A stretch of DNA of 64,000 bases from the NCBI RefSeq assembly GCF_900010755.1, contig NZ_CZJT01000088.1:124001-188000 (forward strand), written 5' to 3'. Position 1 is the stretch's first letter, and each line of letters opens with the position of its first letter. The DNA comes from Paeniglutamicibacter antarcticus. GTDB taxonomy: Bacteria > Actinomycetota > Actinomycetes > Actinomycetales > Micrococcaceae. The translations under genes and the position numbers were made by a program. The notes beneath the pieces are model-generated. The model saw nothing but the letters and a program-made list of their open reading frames with translations. It had not been told where the DNA came from and did no database searches. Positions 1 to 7,998 of the stretch are shown piece by piece.

Positions 1-165
1 GGCCGAAGCACGAGCACTGCCCAGGGATGAAGTCACGCTGACGCGGGATGCCGCATCCGCGGAAGGAACCGGAACGCTTCCAACCATGGGGGCCGCGGCA
101 AGCGCCAGGCCCAAGGCTCCAGCCCAGAGGCACGTCCAGGGTTTTGAAAACCGGGGGCGAGTCAT
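1..165 (-). CDS. Secreted protein, N-terminal fragment (heme-uptake operon; HtaA-like?)
   Basis: An open frame on the minus strand starts with ATG at 165-163 and runs off the left edge of the window, giving 55 codons. The first 40 residues are a classical Sec signal peptide: basic start MTRPRFSK, a hydrophobic core LWAGALGLALAAA, and an Ala-rich cleavage region. The start overlaps the hmuV stop by ATGA, so it is the fourth gene of the hmuTUV operon. In corynebacteria and relatives, heme-binding HtaA-domain proteins sit in this place, so a cell-surface heme receptor is the likely product. This is inference from context, because the diagnostic domain lies outside the window. Confidence 0.6.
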   Translation of the reverse strand, partial: MTRPRFSKPWTCLWAGALGLALAAAPMVGSVPVPSADAASRVSVTSSLGSARASA

Positions 166-980
166 ACCAATTCCTCCTGGGGGATGTTCCGGCTCCGCAA
201 GTGCTGACGGATCGGCATCACGGCCAATCCTCCGGATTCTGGGTGTTCGATGACGGCCACCGGATAGCGGTAGACCTCTTCAAGGATGTCGGGTCGCAGG
301 ACCTCAACCGGGGTGCCGACGGCGCGGATGGAACCAGCAGAAAGCAACACAATGCGATCCGCATAGGCGGCAGCAAGAGACAAGTCATGCAGTACCACCA
401 CGGCGGAAACCCCGGCCCTGGCCCTGGCCATCGTTTCGGTCAACACCAATTCCTGGTACCGGATATCCATGGCGGCGGTGGGCTCGTCAAGCATGATCAG
501 TTGGGTTTCCTGAGCCAGCGCACGGGCAAAGGAAACTCGTGCCTTTTCGCCGCCGGAAAGAGTGGGGAAGGACCGTCCAGCCATCGTTGCGGTTTCCGTC
601 AGTTCGAGGGCCTCAGCAATAACAGTTTCGTCGCGGTCCTCATGAACGCTGCCGGCCCAGGGAGCCCGGCCCATGCGCACCACGTCGGTGGCCGTGAACG
701 CGAAGGAAACCCGGGCATCTTGCATCTGCACCGAACGGGTGCGGGCCAGCGCACCCACTTTCCATTGCTTCAAATCAAGGCCGTTGATCTGGATGCTTCC
801 GGAATCCACGTCGGTGTCCCCGCATAGTGCAGAGAGCAGCGTGGATTTTCCTGCGCCGTTGGGACCAACCAGGGCGACAACTTCGCCGGGAAACAAGTCG
901 ATATCAACATTGGCCAAGATCTTGCGCCCGCCAAGGCTCAGGTTCAACCCACGTGCGTGGACGATAGGGGAGTCGCTCAT
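162..980 (-). CDS. hmuV: Heme ABC transporter ATP-binding protein HmuV
   Basis: Cytoplasmic ATPase that powers heme import through HmuU. The 272-residue product has Walker A GPNGAGKST near residue 40, the ABC signature LSGGEKARVSFARAL, Walker B LIMLDEPTAAMD and the switch histidine in VVVLHDLS, which is the FecE/HmuV layout. I chose the ATG at 980 because it overlaps the hmuU stop (ATGA) and has an AGGTGG ribosome site upstream. An ATG two codons earlier (986) is in frame. The downstream neighbour also overlaps by ATGA, so translation is probably coupled through the operon hmuT-hmuU-hmuV-secreted protein. Confidence 0.93.
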   Translation of the reverse strand: MSDSPIVHARGLNLSLGGRKILANVDIDLFPGEVVALVGPNGAGKSTLLSALCGDTDVDSGSIQINGLDLKQWKVGALARTRSVQMQDARVSFAFTATDVVRMGRAPWAGSVHEDRDETVIAEALELTETATMAGRSFPTLSGGEKARVSFARALAQETQLIMLDEPTAAMDIRYQELVLTETMARARAGVSAVVVLHDLSLAAAYADRIVLLSAGSIRAVGTPVEVLRPDILEEVYRYPVAVIEHPESGGLAVMPIRQHLRSRNIPQEELV

Positions 981-2122
981 GACCATCCACCTGCCCCGCG
1001 GCGGGTACGGCGAATCAGCCAGAAGAAGAAGGGGCCACCCACCAGCGCCGTGAGCATGCCGATGGGCAAATCCGCGTGCGGGACTATGGTTCGCGCAGCG
1101 GTGTCGGCGGCGAGCAGCAGCACTGCGCCGCCCATGGCGCTTGCAGGCAACAGCACCCGGTGCCCTGGACCCACTGCCATCCGCAGGATGTGGGGTACCA
1201 CCAAACCAACGAACCCGATGATTCCTGCAAAGGCAACTGCCGCGGCGGTCAAGATCGCAACAAGAACGATCACCTGGCGGCGGAGGCGTTCCACGTCCAC
1301 GCCCAGATGGCGTGCGGGGCGTTCGCCCAGTGCCAGCAGGTCCAGCTTGCGGGTCAGGAACATTGCCAGCCCGATACCTAACAGTGCTGTGGGTCCGGCG
1401 AACAGCACGTATTCCCAGCGGGTGCCGTTAAGTGAGCCGAGCTGCCAGAAAATGATCTCCTCGCGGGAGGAGCTGTCTCCCATAAAGGTCATCAGTGCGA
1501 TGATCGCGCCTCCCACAGCATTCACAGCCACGCCCGTCAAGACCAACGTCACCACTTCGGTGCGTCCGCCCTGCCGTGCCGTGACATAGACAAGTGCGGT
1601 GGCGGCCAAGCCGCCAACAAACGCTGCGACGGCCAAGGTCCAGCTGCCCAAGAAATCCAGTCCGAAGACGATAACCACGCACGCCAGGGCGGCGGCTCCG
1701 GAGGAGACCCCGACGATGCCAGGTTCGGCCAGCGGGTTGCCAAATACCCCCTGCATGAGCACGCCGGCGGAAGCCAAAGCGGCACCGATCACGATGGCCA
1801 TGACCACGCGCGGGAATCGGATGGCCCAGAGAGCTGATTCCGCATGTGGGTGTTCCGGTAGCGTGCCCCAGGGGATTCCGATTTTGTGCAGCACGCTAGC
1901 AAGGACTTCGCTTGCTCCAAGGTTCATCTGGCCGATTCCCGCGGAGGCCAGGGCCAGAACCAGCAGGCAGCATCCCAAGAACGCGAAAAGGACAGTCACG
2001 CGAAGGCTTCGCCGGCGTTCTGCGTTACGTAGCTCGGGGACGACTTCGGGGGCCGCTGAATCACTCGTGCTGGATTCTGCCGGTGCCGTCAGAGCTATGG
2101 GTTCCGGGGTGGACGTGATCAT
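977..2122 (-). CDS. hmuU: Heme ABC transporter permease HmuU (FecCD family)
   Basis: Inner-membrane channel subunit of the heme importer. The 381 residues contain a short charged N-terminus and then about ten hydrophobic segments typical of FecCD permeases. Family motifs visible are GxMQGVFGNPLAEPGIVGVSSGAA in pieces around residues 130-155, LGxxxERLRRQ-like cytoplasmic loop around residues 280-295, and GIIGFVGLVVPHILRMAVG near the C-terminus, which contacts the ATPase. The start overlaps the hmuT stop by ATGA and the end overlaps hmuV, so the subunits are translationally coupled. Confidence 0.93.
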   Translation of the reverse strand: MITSTPEPIALTAPAESSTSDSAAPEVVPELRNAERRRSLRVTVLFAFLGCCLLVLALASAGIGQMNLGASEVLASVLHKIGIPWGTLPEHPHAESALWAIRFPRVVMAIVIGAALASAGVLMQGVFGNPLAEPGIVGVSSGAAALACVVIVFGLDFLGSWTLAVAAFVGGLAATALVYVTARQGGRTEVVTLVLTGVAVNAVGGAIIALMTFMGDSSSREEIIFWQLGSLNGTRWEYVLFAGPTALLGIGLAMFLTRKLDLLALGERPARHLGVDVERLRRQVIVLVAILTAAAVAFAGIIGFVGLVVPHILRMAVGPGHRVLLPASAMGGAVLLLAADTAARTIVPHADLPIGMLTALVGGPFFFWLIRRTRRGAGGWS

Positions 2123-3234
2123 TGCTTGGCTGCCGAGGTGCTTGAATCAGGGGCATAGACGGCAACTGCCAGTGCCTCGAGAATTGCTGCTGAATTGGGT
2201 CCGAAGCTCAATACGTCGGAGTCTGCCATGTCCACGATGCGCTTGTTTTCCCCGGCCTGGGTGAAGGCAAGCGCGGGCACAGAGTCGAAGATCCCGTCGA
2301 TGCCGCCGGTGGATTCAAGCCCGCCGCTCATCATGATGACAAGGTCCGGTTTTGCTTCCACCAAGGCTTCGTCGGTCATCGGGCGCATGCCCTTCCATCC
2401 GATTTCCGTGGCGACATCAATGCCGCCGAGCCCAGTGATCAGGGAGTCGGCACCTGAACCTTCGCCGAAGAGGTTGTACACACCCGATTGCCCGCGGGCG
2501 TAGAGGAAGACCATGCGCAATCGGTCATTGCCCTTGGGTGCAATTTTCGCGATGGCATCTTGCATGGCGCTGATTTCGGAGTTTGTCCTGTCGGCAAGTT
2601 TCTTGCCCTCTTCAGGAACACCGAGTGCACCGGCAATCTGGGTGATCATTTCAGGGGCTGTCTCGATGCTGCGGTGCGAATCAACCACGAAGACCGGGAT
2701 TCCGGCCTCCCGCATCTGCAGGACCACATCCCATGGCCCCAGCGATGAATCGGTGATGATCAGGGTCGGTGCCAGTTCCAGGATGGCCTCGGCATTGAGC
2801 TCATGCCCGTTGTGGGTGACCAATGGGAGTTGCGCAATTTCCGGGAAGACCGAGGAGACGTCGCGTCCTACTACGTTTTTGCCCAGGCCAAGATCGAAGA
2901 CGATCCTCGAGGAAGTCCCGTACAAGTCGATGGGCAAGATCCGGCTGATGTCCGAGATGGTGACCTTGGTGCCTTGGGCATCGGTGACCGTCACGGGAAG
3001 TTTCTGCTCGGGGTTCTTGGCAACAGGGGAGATCTCGCTTGCCGCCAGGTGGGCGGTCGAGGGACCTTGATGGCTCTTCGGGTTGCTCAGGACTGTCGCG
3101 TCCTTGAGCGAAGCCCCTGTTCCGGCTCCTGAAGAGGCTGGCGAGGATGCGCAGCCACCCAGAAACAAAGCTGCGGAAACCAACAACGCGGCGACCGGCC
3201 ATTTCAAGTCATGCCGGGTCCAATGTGTGCGCAC
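2119..3234 (-). CDS. hmuT: Heme-binding lipoprotein HmuT
   Basis: Extracytoplasmic, membrane-anchored heme receptor of the ABC importer. Residues 11-28 form a lipoprotein signal ending in FLGGC, with Cys28 as the lipidated residue. The remainder is a periplasmic-binding-protein fold of the BtuF/HmuT class: RILPIDLYGTSSRIVFDLGLGKNVVGRD is split across the first lobe, followed by HNGHELNAEAILELAPTLIITD. The start codon at 3234 is GTG. It is the first gene of the hmu operon, and a DtxR/IdeR-like inverted repeat lies about 90 bases upstream, consistent with iron repression. The conserved axial residues were not assigned. Confidence 0.92.
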   Translation of the reverse strand: MRTHWTRHDLKWPVAALLVSAALFLGGCASSPASSGAGTGASLKDATVLSNPKSHQGPSTAHLAASEISPVAKNPEQKLPVTVTDAQGTKVTISDISRILPIDLYGTSSRIVFDLGLGKNVVGRDVSSVFPEIAQLPLVTHNGHELNAEAILELAPTLIITDSSLGPWDVVLQMREAGIPVFVVDSHRSIETAPEMITQIAGALGVPEEGKKLADRTNSEISAMQDAIAKIAPKGNDRLRMVFLYARGQSGVYNLFGEGSGADSLITGLGGIDVATEIGWKGMRPMTDEALVEAKPDLVIMMSGGLESTGGIDGIFDSVPALAFTQAGENKRIVDMADSDVLSFGPNSAAILEALAVAVYAPDSSTSAAKQ

Positions 3235-3321
3235 CGCGTTGTCCTTCGCTGGAGGTTGTCTGGGGGAATCCCTGCCTGGTGCTGTGTCACTACAGATGCC
3301 TGCATCAACGACCCACCGTGG

Positions 3322-3340
3322 ATAGGTAATGGTTACCTAA
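3322..3340. promoter_or_regulatory. DtxR/IdeR-like iron box upstream of hmuT
   Basis: The sequence contains a perfect inverted repeat, TAGGTAA (3323-3329), spacer TGG, TTACCTA (3333-3339). The 19-base frame matches the actinobacterial DtxR/IdeR consensus TTAGGTTAGCCTAACCTAA at about 13 positions. It lies between the divergent hmuT and heme oxygenase genes, where iron repression is expected. Binding is inferred. Confidence 0.65.
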
Positions 3341-3548
3341 CCTGTGAAGTCTAACTTAATGCATTCCCGTGTAGTCAAATTAGCAAGCGATGAGGATCTT
3401 ATCGAAAATTGCCTAGTCTGCGTCGAGATGCGTGGCATGATCTGGATGTTGCGGGTGCGTTGTGAAGGGAATTTCGCGGGTTTGTGCGAATTTTTCAACT
3501 CAAATTTCGCGAATCCTTAGAGACTTGACGGCCGGTGTGGCAGGTTAA

Positions 3549-3567
3549 TCAGGGTTGCCTAAGCATG
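3549..3567. promoter_or_regulatory. Possible second DtxR/IdeR half-box upstream of heme oxygenase
   Basis: The stretch TCAGGGTTGCCTAAGCATG keeps the central GCCTAA and the AGG of the iron box, matching the consensus at about 12 of 19 positions, mostly in the left half. It sits about 90 bases before the heme oxygenase start. It is weaker than the box near hmuT and may be coincidental. Confidence 0.35.
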
Positions 3568-3657
3568 GTTTGGCAAAATTAGCAGTGTATTCGTTGGCTT
3601 TATTCGATATCGTCCGGTTAGGATTGCAGCCATCACTCACATAGAAAGGGGCCGGTC

Positions 3658-4326
3658 ATGACCGCCCTGTCAGAACTGACTTTTTCCGCACGCTTGCGCG
3701 ACATGACTCGCGCAGACCACACGGCGGCTGAAACTTCCGAGTTCATCACAGGTTTGATGGACGGTTCGCGAAGTGCACGCGACTACACGCTGTTGTTGGC
3801 GCAGTACCGCTACATTTATGGAGCACTGGAACAAGAATGCCGCCGGTTATCCGGTGATCCTGAGTTGGCGGATATCCTTGATTCCCGCTTGGAGCGGTCG
3901 GCCCTGTTGGAGTCGGATCTTTCTGCCCTGATGGTGCAGGTTGGCTTGGGGGAGCTTCCTGCGCAATTGCCGGCCACGGCGGCCTATGTGCAGCGAATCC
4001 GCGAATCCGCCCAGAATCCCGCGCGCATCCTTGGACACCACTACCTTCGTTACCTTGGAGATCTTTCCGGAGGTCAGATCATCGGCCGTCTCGTGGCAAG
4101 GCACTATGGAATCGATGAATCCCACCTGACGATGTGGAGGTTCGAAGGGATCGATAAGCACAAGCCGTACAAAGACGAGTACCGCGACAAGCTTGACGGC
4201 TATGCAACATCGGCAGAACGATCCGACGCGATGATTGAGGAATCTGTGCGTGGATTCCAATTGAACCGGGATCTCTTCGCCGCGCTCCTGGCGCAGTCCG
4301 CTGAAATGGATTCGCAGCAGGCCTAG
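3658..4326 (+). CDS. hmuO: Heme oxygenase (biliverdin-producing)
   Basis: Degrades imported heme to biliverdin, CO and ferrous iron in the cytoplasm. The 222-residue length is typical of bacterial HmuO. The proximal heme ligand is His21 in the N-terminal stretch DMTRADHTAAET, and the glycine-rich distal helix YLRYLGDLSGGQIIGRL is intact. It is preceded by AGAAAGGGGCC as ribosome site and faces away from the hmuTUV operon, so uptake and degradation of heme share one control region. A strong hairpin follows the stop. Confidence 0.96.
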   Translation: MTALSELTFSARLRDMTRADHTAAETSEFITGLMDGSRSARDYTLLLAQYRYIYGALEQECRRLSGDPELADILDSRLERSALLESDLSALMVQVGLGELPAQLPATAAYVQRIRESAQNPARILGHHYLRYLGDLSGGQIIGRLVARHYGIDESHLTMWRFEGIDKHKPYKDEYRDKLDGYATSAERSDAMIEESVRGFQLNRDLFAALLAQSAEMDSQQA

Positions 4327-4371
4327 CAAATTTGCGCAGGTTTCCCGCCAGATTCCCTGCGTCAAAAACAA

Positions 4372-4419
4372 GAACAGGCTCACGCGCGGGTTTGGTAGCT
4401 CTTGCGCGTGGGTCTGTTC
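4372..4419. terminator. Rho-independent-type terminator after hmuO
   Basis: Arms 4372-4387 and 4404-4419 pair over 16 positions (two G-U pairs in the RNA) around a 16-base loop, followed by TCTCGTTT on the plus strand. It lies between two convergent genes, so it could serve both directions. Confidence 0.75.
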
Positions 4420-4439
4420 TCTCGTTTGCACCTTGGCGC

Positions 4440-5294
4440 CTATTTTTTTGGGGTTGAGTCCGATGCCCACAGGTGGACCATTGCATAGGACCTATAGGGT
4501 GCCCAAGCAAGAGACATTTTGGCGGCCTCGCGCTCGCTAGTCCCGTCCAAGGCGCGGCGCAGCACCAGGTCACCTGGCACAAAGGCGTCCGGGTCGCTTC
4601 TTCCGCGCATCTGCAAATAATCGGCGGTCCACGGTCCAACCCCGCGCAGGGCCAGTAGTTCCCCGCGGGTCAGCGGAAACTCTCCTGCCGCCATGAATCC
4701 CCGGTCGGCAAAGGCTTCGGCCATCGCAAAGAGAGTTGCTGCACGGGCGTTGGTGAGGCCAATTCTTTCCCGCAGCTGTTCAACACCTTTGGCGAGGATC
4801 GACTGGGGTGCAGGGAAGAGCCTTAGTTCCCCGGGCCCCGGGGCCCCGTAGTTCTCGACGAATCTTCCGCCGAAGGTCCTGCCCGCAGCGAGCGAGACCT
4901 GTTGGCCCAGGATGGTTGTTGCCGCCGCCTCGAAGGCATTGAGATATCCCACCGAGCGCAACCACGGCTTGGCCTTCACCAGCGGGGCGAGCATGTGGTC
5001 TTGCGAAAATGCTTCCTGGATCGGTGCCAGGTCGGTATCCAGGTCCAGCCAAGCCCGGATCTTCCGGGTCAGCTCTGAGGCATCCATCGGTGCCGCGTCC
5101 GCACTGAGCCCGACTCCTTCATCGGTGAATTCCACGGTGGCCAGAGAAGGTCCCGAGTCCAGCGCGACAAGGCGGGTGTGCCTGCGGAGTTTCGGCTCAT
5201 GGATATCCAGGCCGGGGAGTGAGTGGATGCCCAGCACATGCAACATGTGCCCGGGGTCCAGCTTCCCGTTGGCTTCGAGGAATTCGTGGATCAT
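4440..5294 (-). CDS. DNA-3-methyladenine glycosylase II (AlkA type, HhH-GPD)
   Basis: Base-excision glycosylase that removes alkylated purines from DNA. The 284 residues show an AlkA-like N-terminal domain, then the helix-hairpin-helix LRGVGPWTADYLQMR and the catalytic aspartate in VPGDLVLRRAL, which is the HhH-GPD signature. In many Actinobacteria AlkA is fused to an Ada methyl-transfer domain; here no Ada part is present, so it is a stand-alone AlkA. Its start overlaps the stop of the tag gene by one base (TGATG), so the two alkylation-repair glycosylases form an operon. Confidence 0.88.
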   Translation of the reverse strand: MIHEFLEANGKLDPGHMLHVLGIHSLPGLDIHEPKLRRHTRLVALDSGPSLATVEFTDEGVGLSADAAPMDASELTRKIRAWLDLDTDLAPIQEAFSQDHMLAPLVKAKPWLRSVGYLNAFEAAATTILGQQVSLAAGRTFGGRFVENYGAPGPGELRLFPAPQSILAKGVEQLRERIGLTNARAATLFAMAEAFADRGFMAAGEFPLTRGELLALRGVGPWTADYLQMRGRSDPDAFVPGDLVLRRALDGTSEREAAKMSLAWAPYRSYAMVHLWASDSTPKK

Positions 5295-5887
5295 CAGGTC
5301 CAGATTCCCGAGGTGCCGCGGCGGTGGCTCTGCACCAGGTGGGTGTCGACGATTCCCAGTGCCTCCATGAGCGCGAACATCGTGGTTGGGCCGACAAAGG
5401 CGAATCCGTGCTTCTTCAGTGCCTTGGAAAGGGCCAGTGATTCGGGGCTGGTTGTCGGGACCTCGGCCATGGTGTGCGGGGTCGGGGTTTGTTCCGGTTT
5501 GAATGACCAGACGAATTCCGCCAGGCCGCCGTTTTCGCGCAGGGCGATGGTGGCCTTGGCGTTTTTGATGGTGGCCAGGATCTTTGCGCGGTTGCGGATG
5601 ATCCCTGCGTTGCCGAGCAGTTCCTCGACCTTGTGTTCGTCGAAGTCTTGGATGAGGTCGGGGTCAAAGCCGGAAAACGCCTCGCGGAAGTTCTCCCGCT
5701 TGCGCAGGATCGTTGCCCAGGACAGGCCCGACTGGAATGCCTCGAGGCTGAGGCGTTCAAAGACCCCGTGTTCGTCGCGAACCGGCATGCCCCATTCGGT
5801 GTCATAGTATTCGCGCATCAGGGGATCGGTTGCCGCCCATGCCGGGCGAGCTAGTTTGTCATCCCCGAGAATGATTCCTGAGTCCAT
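5294..5887 (-). CDS. tag: DNA-3-methyladenine glycosylase I (Tag family), zinc site altered
   Basis: Removes 3-methyladenine from DNA. The 197 residues carry the Tag family core: DPLMREYYDTEWGMPVRDEHGVFERL and the helical segment EAFQSGLSWATILRKRENFREAF. E. coli Tag binds zinc through Cys4, His17, His175 and Cys179. Here the matching positions read Pro (RPAWA), Tyr (EYYD), His (DTHLV) and Ser (QSH), so three of four ligands are missing. The substrate-pocket Glu and Trp (EWG) are kept. It is transcribed first and overlaps alkA by one base. Confidence 0.88.
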   Translation of the reverse strand: MDSGIILGDDKLARPAWAATDPLMREYYDTEWGMPVRDEHGVFERLSLEAFQSGLSWATILRKRENFREAFSGFDPDLIQDFDEHKVEELLGNAGIIRNRAKILATIKNAKATIALRENGGLAEFVWSFKPEQTPTPHTMAEVPTTSPESLALSKALKKHGFAFVGPTTMFALMEALGIVDTHLVQSHRRGTSGIWT

Positions 5888-5938
5888 GCTTCAATCCTGC
5901 CACGGGTTTCGGCCAACTTCCCTTATCGCCTTAAAGCG

Positions 5939-5964
5939 CTATCATCGTAATATGACGATGATAG
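5939..5964. promoter_or_regulatory. Operator of the ArsR-family metal regulator, overlapping its start codon
   Basis: Perfect 10-base inverted repeat CTATCATCGT (5939-5948) and ACGATGATAG (5955-5964) with a six-base spacer that contains the ATG of the regulator. This size and position fit an SmtB/CadC-type operator used for autorepression. The site would block transcription start directly. Confidence 0.75.
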
Positions 5965-6347
5965 TTCGTGGGGATCACTCGCACACCGGGATCCAGGAAA
6001 ACCACGCACCCGCAGCCGCGCTGTTCCACGGTTTGGCCGACCCCACGAGACTGATGATCCTTGCCCACCTGCGCACCGGGGAACATAAGGTCAAGGACCT
6101 CACCGAACACCTTGGACTGGCCCAAAGCACCGTCAGCGCGCATCTCTCATGCCTGCGCGACTGCGGACTCGTCACCTCACGGCCGCTCGGCCGCTCAAGC
6201 ATGTACTCGCTGGCCAACGCACAATTGCTGGAGGTGCTACTGGGCGATGCAGGGACCTACCTTGGCCGGAATGCCGCACCTCTCCTTGACACCCACGACT
6301 TCAGCGAAGTGCACGGCCCGAACACCACACATCGGACGGGCAGCTAA
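5952..6347 (+). CDS. ArsR/SmtB-family metal-responsive repressor (CadC/CmtR-like)
   Basis: Winged-helix repressor of 131 residues that probably senses zinc, cadmium or a related ion and represses itself and the exporter next to it. The HTH is VKDLTEHLGLAQSTVSAHLSCLRDCGLV around residues 60-87, and the C-terminus is rich in His (LLDTHDFSEVHGPNTTHR), a likely ligand source. An in-frame reading from 5856 is open but would run through the operator, so I place the start at 5952; another ATG lies at 5958. No strong ribosome site is seen, so a leaderless transcript is possible. The stop abuts the next ATG with no gap. Confidence 0.87.
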   Translation: MTMIVRGDHSHTGIQENHAPAAALFHGLADPTRLMILAHLRTGEHKVKDLTEHLGLAQSTVSAHLSCLRDCGLVTSRPLGRSSMYSLANAQLLEVLLGDAGTYLGRNAAPLLDTHDFSEVHGPNTTHRTGS

Positions 6348-7268
6348 ATGGGACACGATCACGACCACTCCCACGGGACCGCGACGACCAATCGCACCAA
6401 ACTTGCCTGGGCCTTCGGGATCACCTTCACCATCCTGATCGCCGAGGTCATCGGCGCGATCCTGACCAACTCGTTGGCGCTGCTCATCGACGCAGCCCAC
6501 ATGCTCACCGATTCCACCGGCCTGTTGCTGGCGCTGACCGCGGCCACGCTGATCATGCGCAAGCCGACCGCCAAGCGAACCTGGGGTTTCCGCCGGGCCG
6601 AGGTCTTGTCGGCAACACTGCAATCGGCATTGTTGCTCGGCGTGGGTGTGTACGCCTTCATTGACGGAATCCGCAGGCTCTTTGAACCGGCCGAGGTAGC
6701 CGCCGGCGGCCTGCTGGTCTTCGGCATCATCGGCCTTGCCGGAAACATTGCGTCCATGGCCATCCTGGCCTCGGGCAAGAACGACAACCTGAATATGCGT
6801 GCGGCCTTCCTTGAGGTGTTCAACGACGCGCTGGGATCGGTCGCCGTGATCATCTCGGCCGTCGTCATCGCCACCACCGGGTGGATGCAGGCCGACTCTA
6901 TCGCCGCCATGCTGATCTCCGCGCTGATCATTCCCCGTGCCCTGAAGCTATTGGGGGAAACAACGCACATTCTGCTCGAATCGACGCCCAAGGGCCTGGA
7001 CCTGGAAGACGTACGCGCCCACTTGATTGCCCACCCTCTGGTGCTGGCGGTGCACGACCTGCATGCAAGTCAGATCGCCTCGAACCTGCCGATCCTCTCG
7101 GCCCACGTCGTGGTTGAAGACGACGCCTTCCACAACGGAGCCGCGGCGACACTGCTGGGTGAATTGCAATCCTGCGTTGCCGAACACTTCGTGGTCAGCA
7201 TCGAACACTCAACGTTCCAGATCGAGGCCTACAGCCACCAGGCCCCGGAGCACGAGCGCCACGACTGA
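6348..7268 (+). CDS. czcD: Cation diffusion facilitator metal exporter (CzcD-like)
   Basis: Proton-coupled efflux of divalent metal ions such as zinc across the cytoplasmic membrane. The 306 residues begin with a His-rich metal-binding stretch (HDHDHSHG), followed by six membrane segments. The CDF motifs are visible: the first site in LLIDAAHMLTDSTG and the second in EVFNDALGSVAV, each with the HxxxD or NxxxD pattern. A cytoplasmic C-terminal domain of about 90 residues ends with another His pair. It begins directly after the stop of the ArsR repressor, so the two form one regulated transcript. Confidence 0.93.
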   Translation: MGHDHDHSHGTATTNRTKLAWAFGITFTILIAEVIGAILTNSLALLIDAAHMLTDSTGLLLALTAATLIMRKPTAKRTWGFRRAEVLSATLQSALLLGVGVYAFIDGIRRLFEPAEVAAGGLLVFGIIGLAGNIASMAILASGKNDNLNMRAAFLEVFNDALGSVAVIISAVVIATTGWMQADSIAAMLISALIIPRALKLLGETTHILLESTPKGLDLEDVRAHLIAHPLVLAVHDLHASQIASNLPILSAHVVVEDDAFHNGAAATLLGELQSCVAEHFVVSIEHSTFQIEAYSHQAPEHERHD

Positions 7269-7311
7269 ACACCACCGAACCCCCTCCAACGCCGAAACCG
7301 GGTGCGGGGGA

Positions 7312-7872
7312 TTACGGCCAGGAAAGCCCTGACGCAGCGGCCTCCAGGGGAGCCTGCTCCGGCACCGGCGGGAACACCCGGCACAGTATCCAGCCGAGGC
7401 ACGCTGCCAGGAATGCGCCCGAGGTGTTGGTGATGATGTCGGTGATGTCGGCAGCTCGGTTGTTCATCATGAGCAACTGCGTCACTTCGATCGAGCACGA
7501 CGCGGCAAGGGCCACCAATGTTGTCTTGGCCACCGCATGGGTGCGCCAGTAGAACGCAAGCATCAGGCCCAACGGGACGAAGAGCCCCAGGTTGGCCACT
7601 AATTCGATGCCAAGGTCCCGCTCCCGGTGGGCCAGGAACGGGACCCAATTGAAGGTGCCGGATGGGATCGACGGGTCGGGTTGCGGGGAAGCCGGCAACA
7701 CCGCAACAGCCAATCCCAGGGCCCATAGCGGGATGAAGATGGCAAGCATCCTGCGGATGCCGCCCTGGTTTCCCCTTCTGTACAGCAGCACCAGGCGTGC
7801 CACTATTGCAAGGCTTGCCAATAAACCGATGGTGACAAGTACGGCAACTGTCGAAACGGGGAAGTAGAACAT
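7312..7872 (-). CDS. VanZ-like family membrane protein
   Basis: A 186-residue membrane protein with about four hydrophobic segments. The VanZ-family core is present as ERDLGIELVANLGLFVPLGLMLAFYW, followed by CSIEVTQLLMMNNRAADITDIITNTSGAFL, which contains the family's conserved Arg and Asp-Asn-x-x-G positions. VanZ relatives affect sensitivity to glycopeptides or act in cell-envelope processes, but the function of stand-alone members is not settled. It converges on the CDF exporter and stands alone. Confidence 0.8.
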   Translation of the reverse strand: MFYFPVSTVAVLVTIGLLASLAIVARLVLLYRRGNQGGIRRMLAIFIPLWALGLAVAVLPASPQPDPSIPSGTFNWVPFLAHRERDLGIELVANLGLFVPLGLMLAFYWRTHAVAKTTLVALAASCSIEVTQLLMMNNRAADITDIITNTSGAFLAACLGWILCRVFPPVPEQAPLEAAASGLSWP

Positions 7873-7912
7873 AGGACAACGAGCCTATCCGTGGATTCTG
7901 GGAACATGCTGT

Positions 7913-7930
7913 CTCATACCCGGGTATGAG
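7913..7930. promoter_or_regulatory. 18-base perfect palindrome upstream of the ABC exporter
   Basis: CTCATACCCGGGTATGAG is a perfect palindrome lying 69 bases before the ATPase start. Its size and place suggest the operator of a dimeric repressor, such as TetR or PadR types that commonly control such exporters. No regulator gene lies adjacent. A 12-base match to its right part occurs near 24048 in another intergenic region. Confidence 0.55.
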
Positions 7931-7998
7931 CCGGGTGCCCTCCAAATAGGACCCTGCGGATGATCCGCTGGCAGACACCGGCCACATAACGTGGAGGT

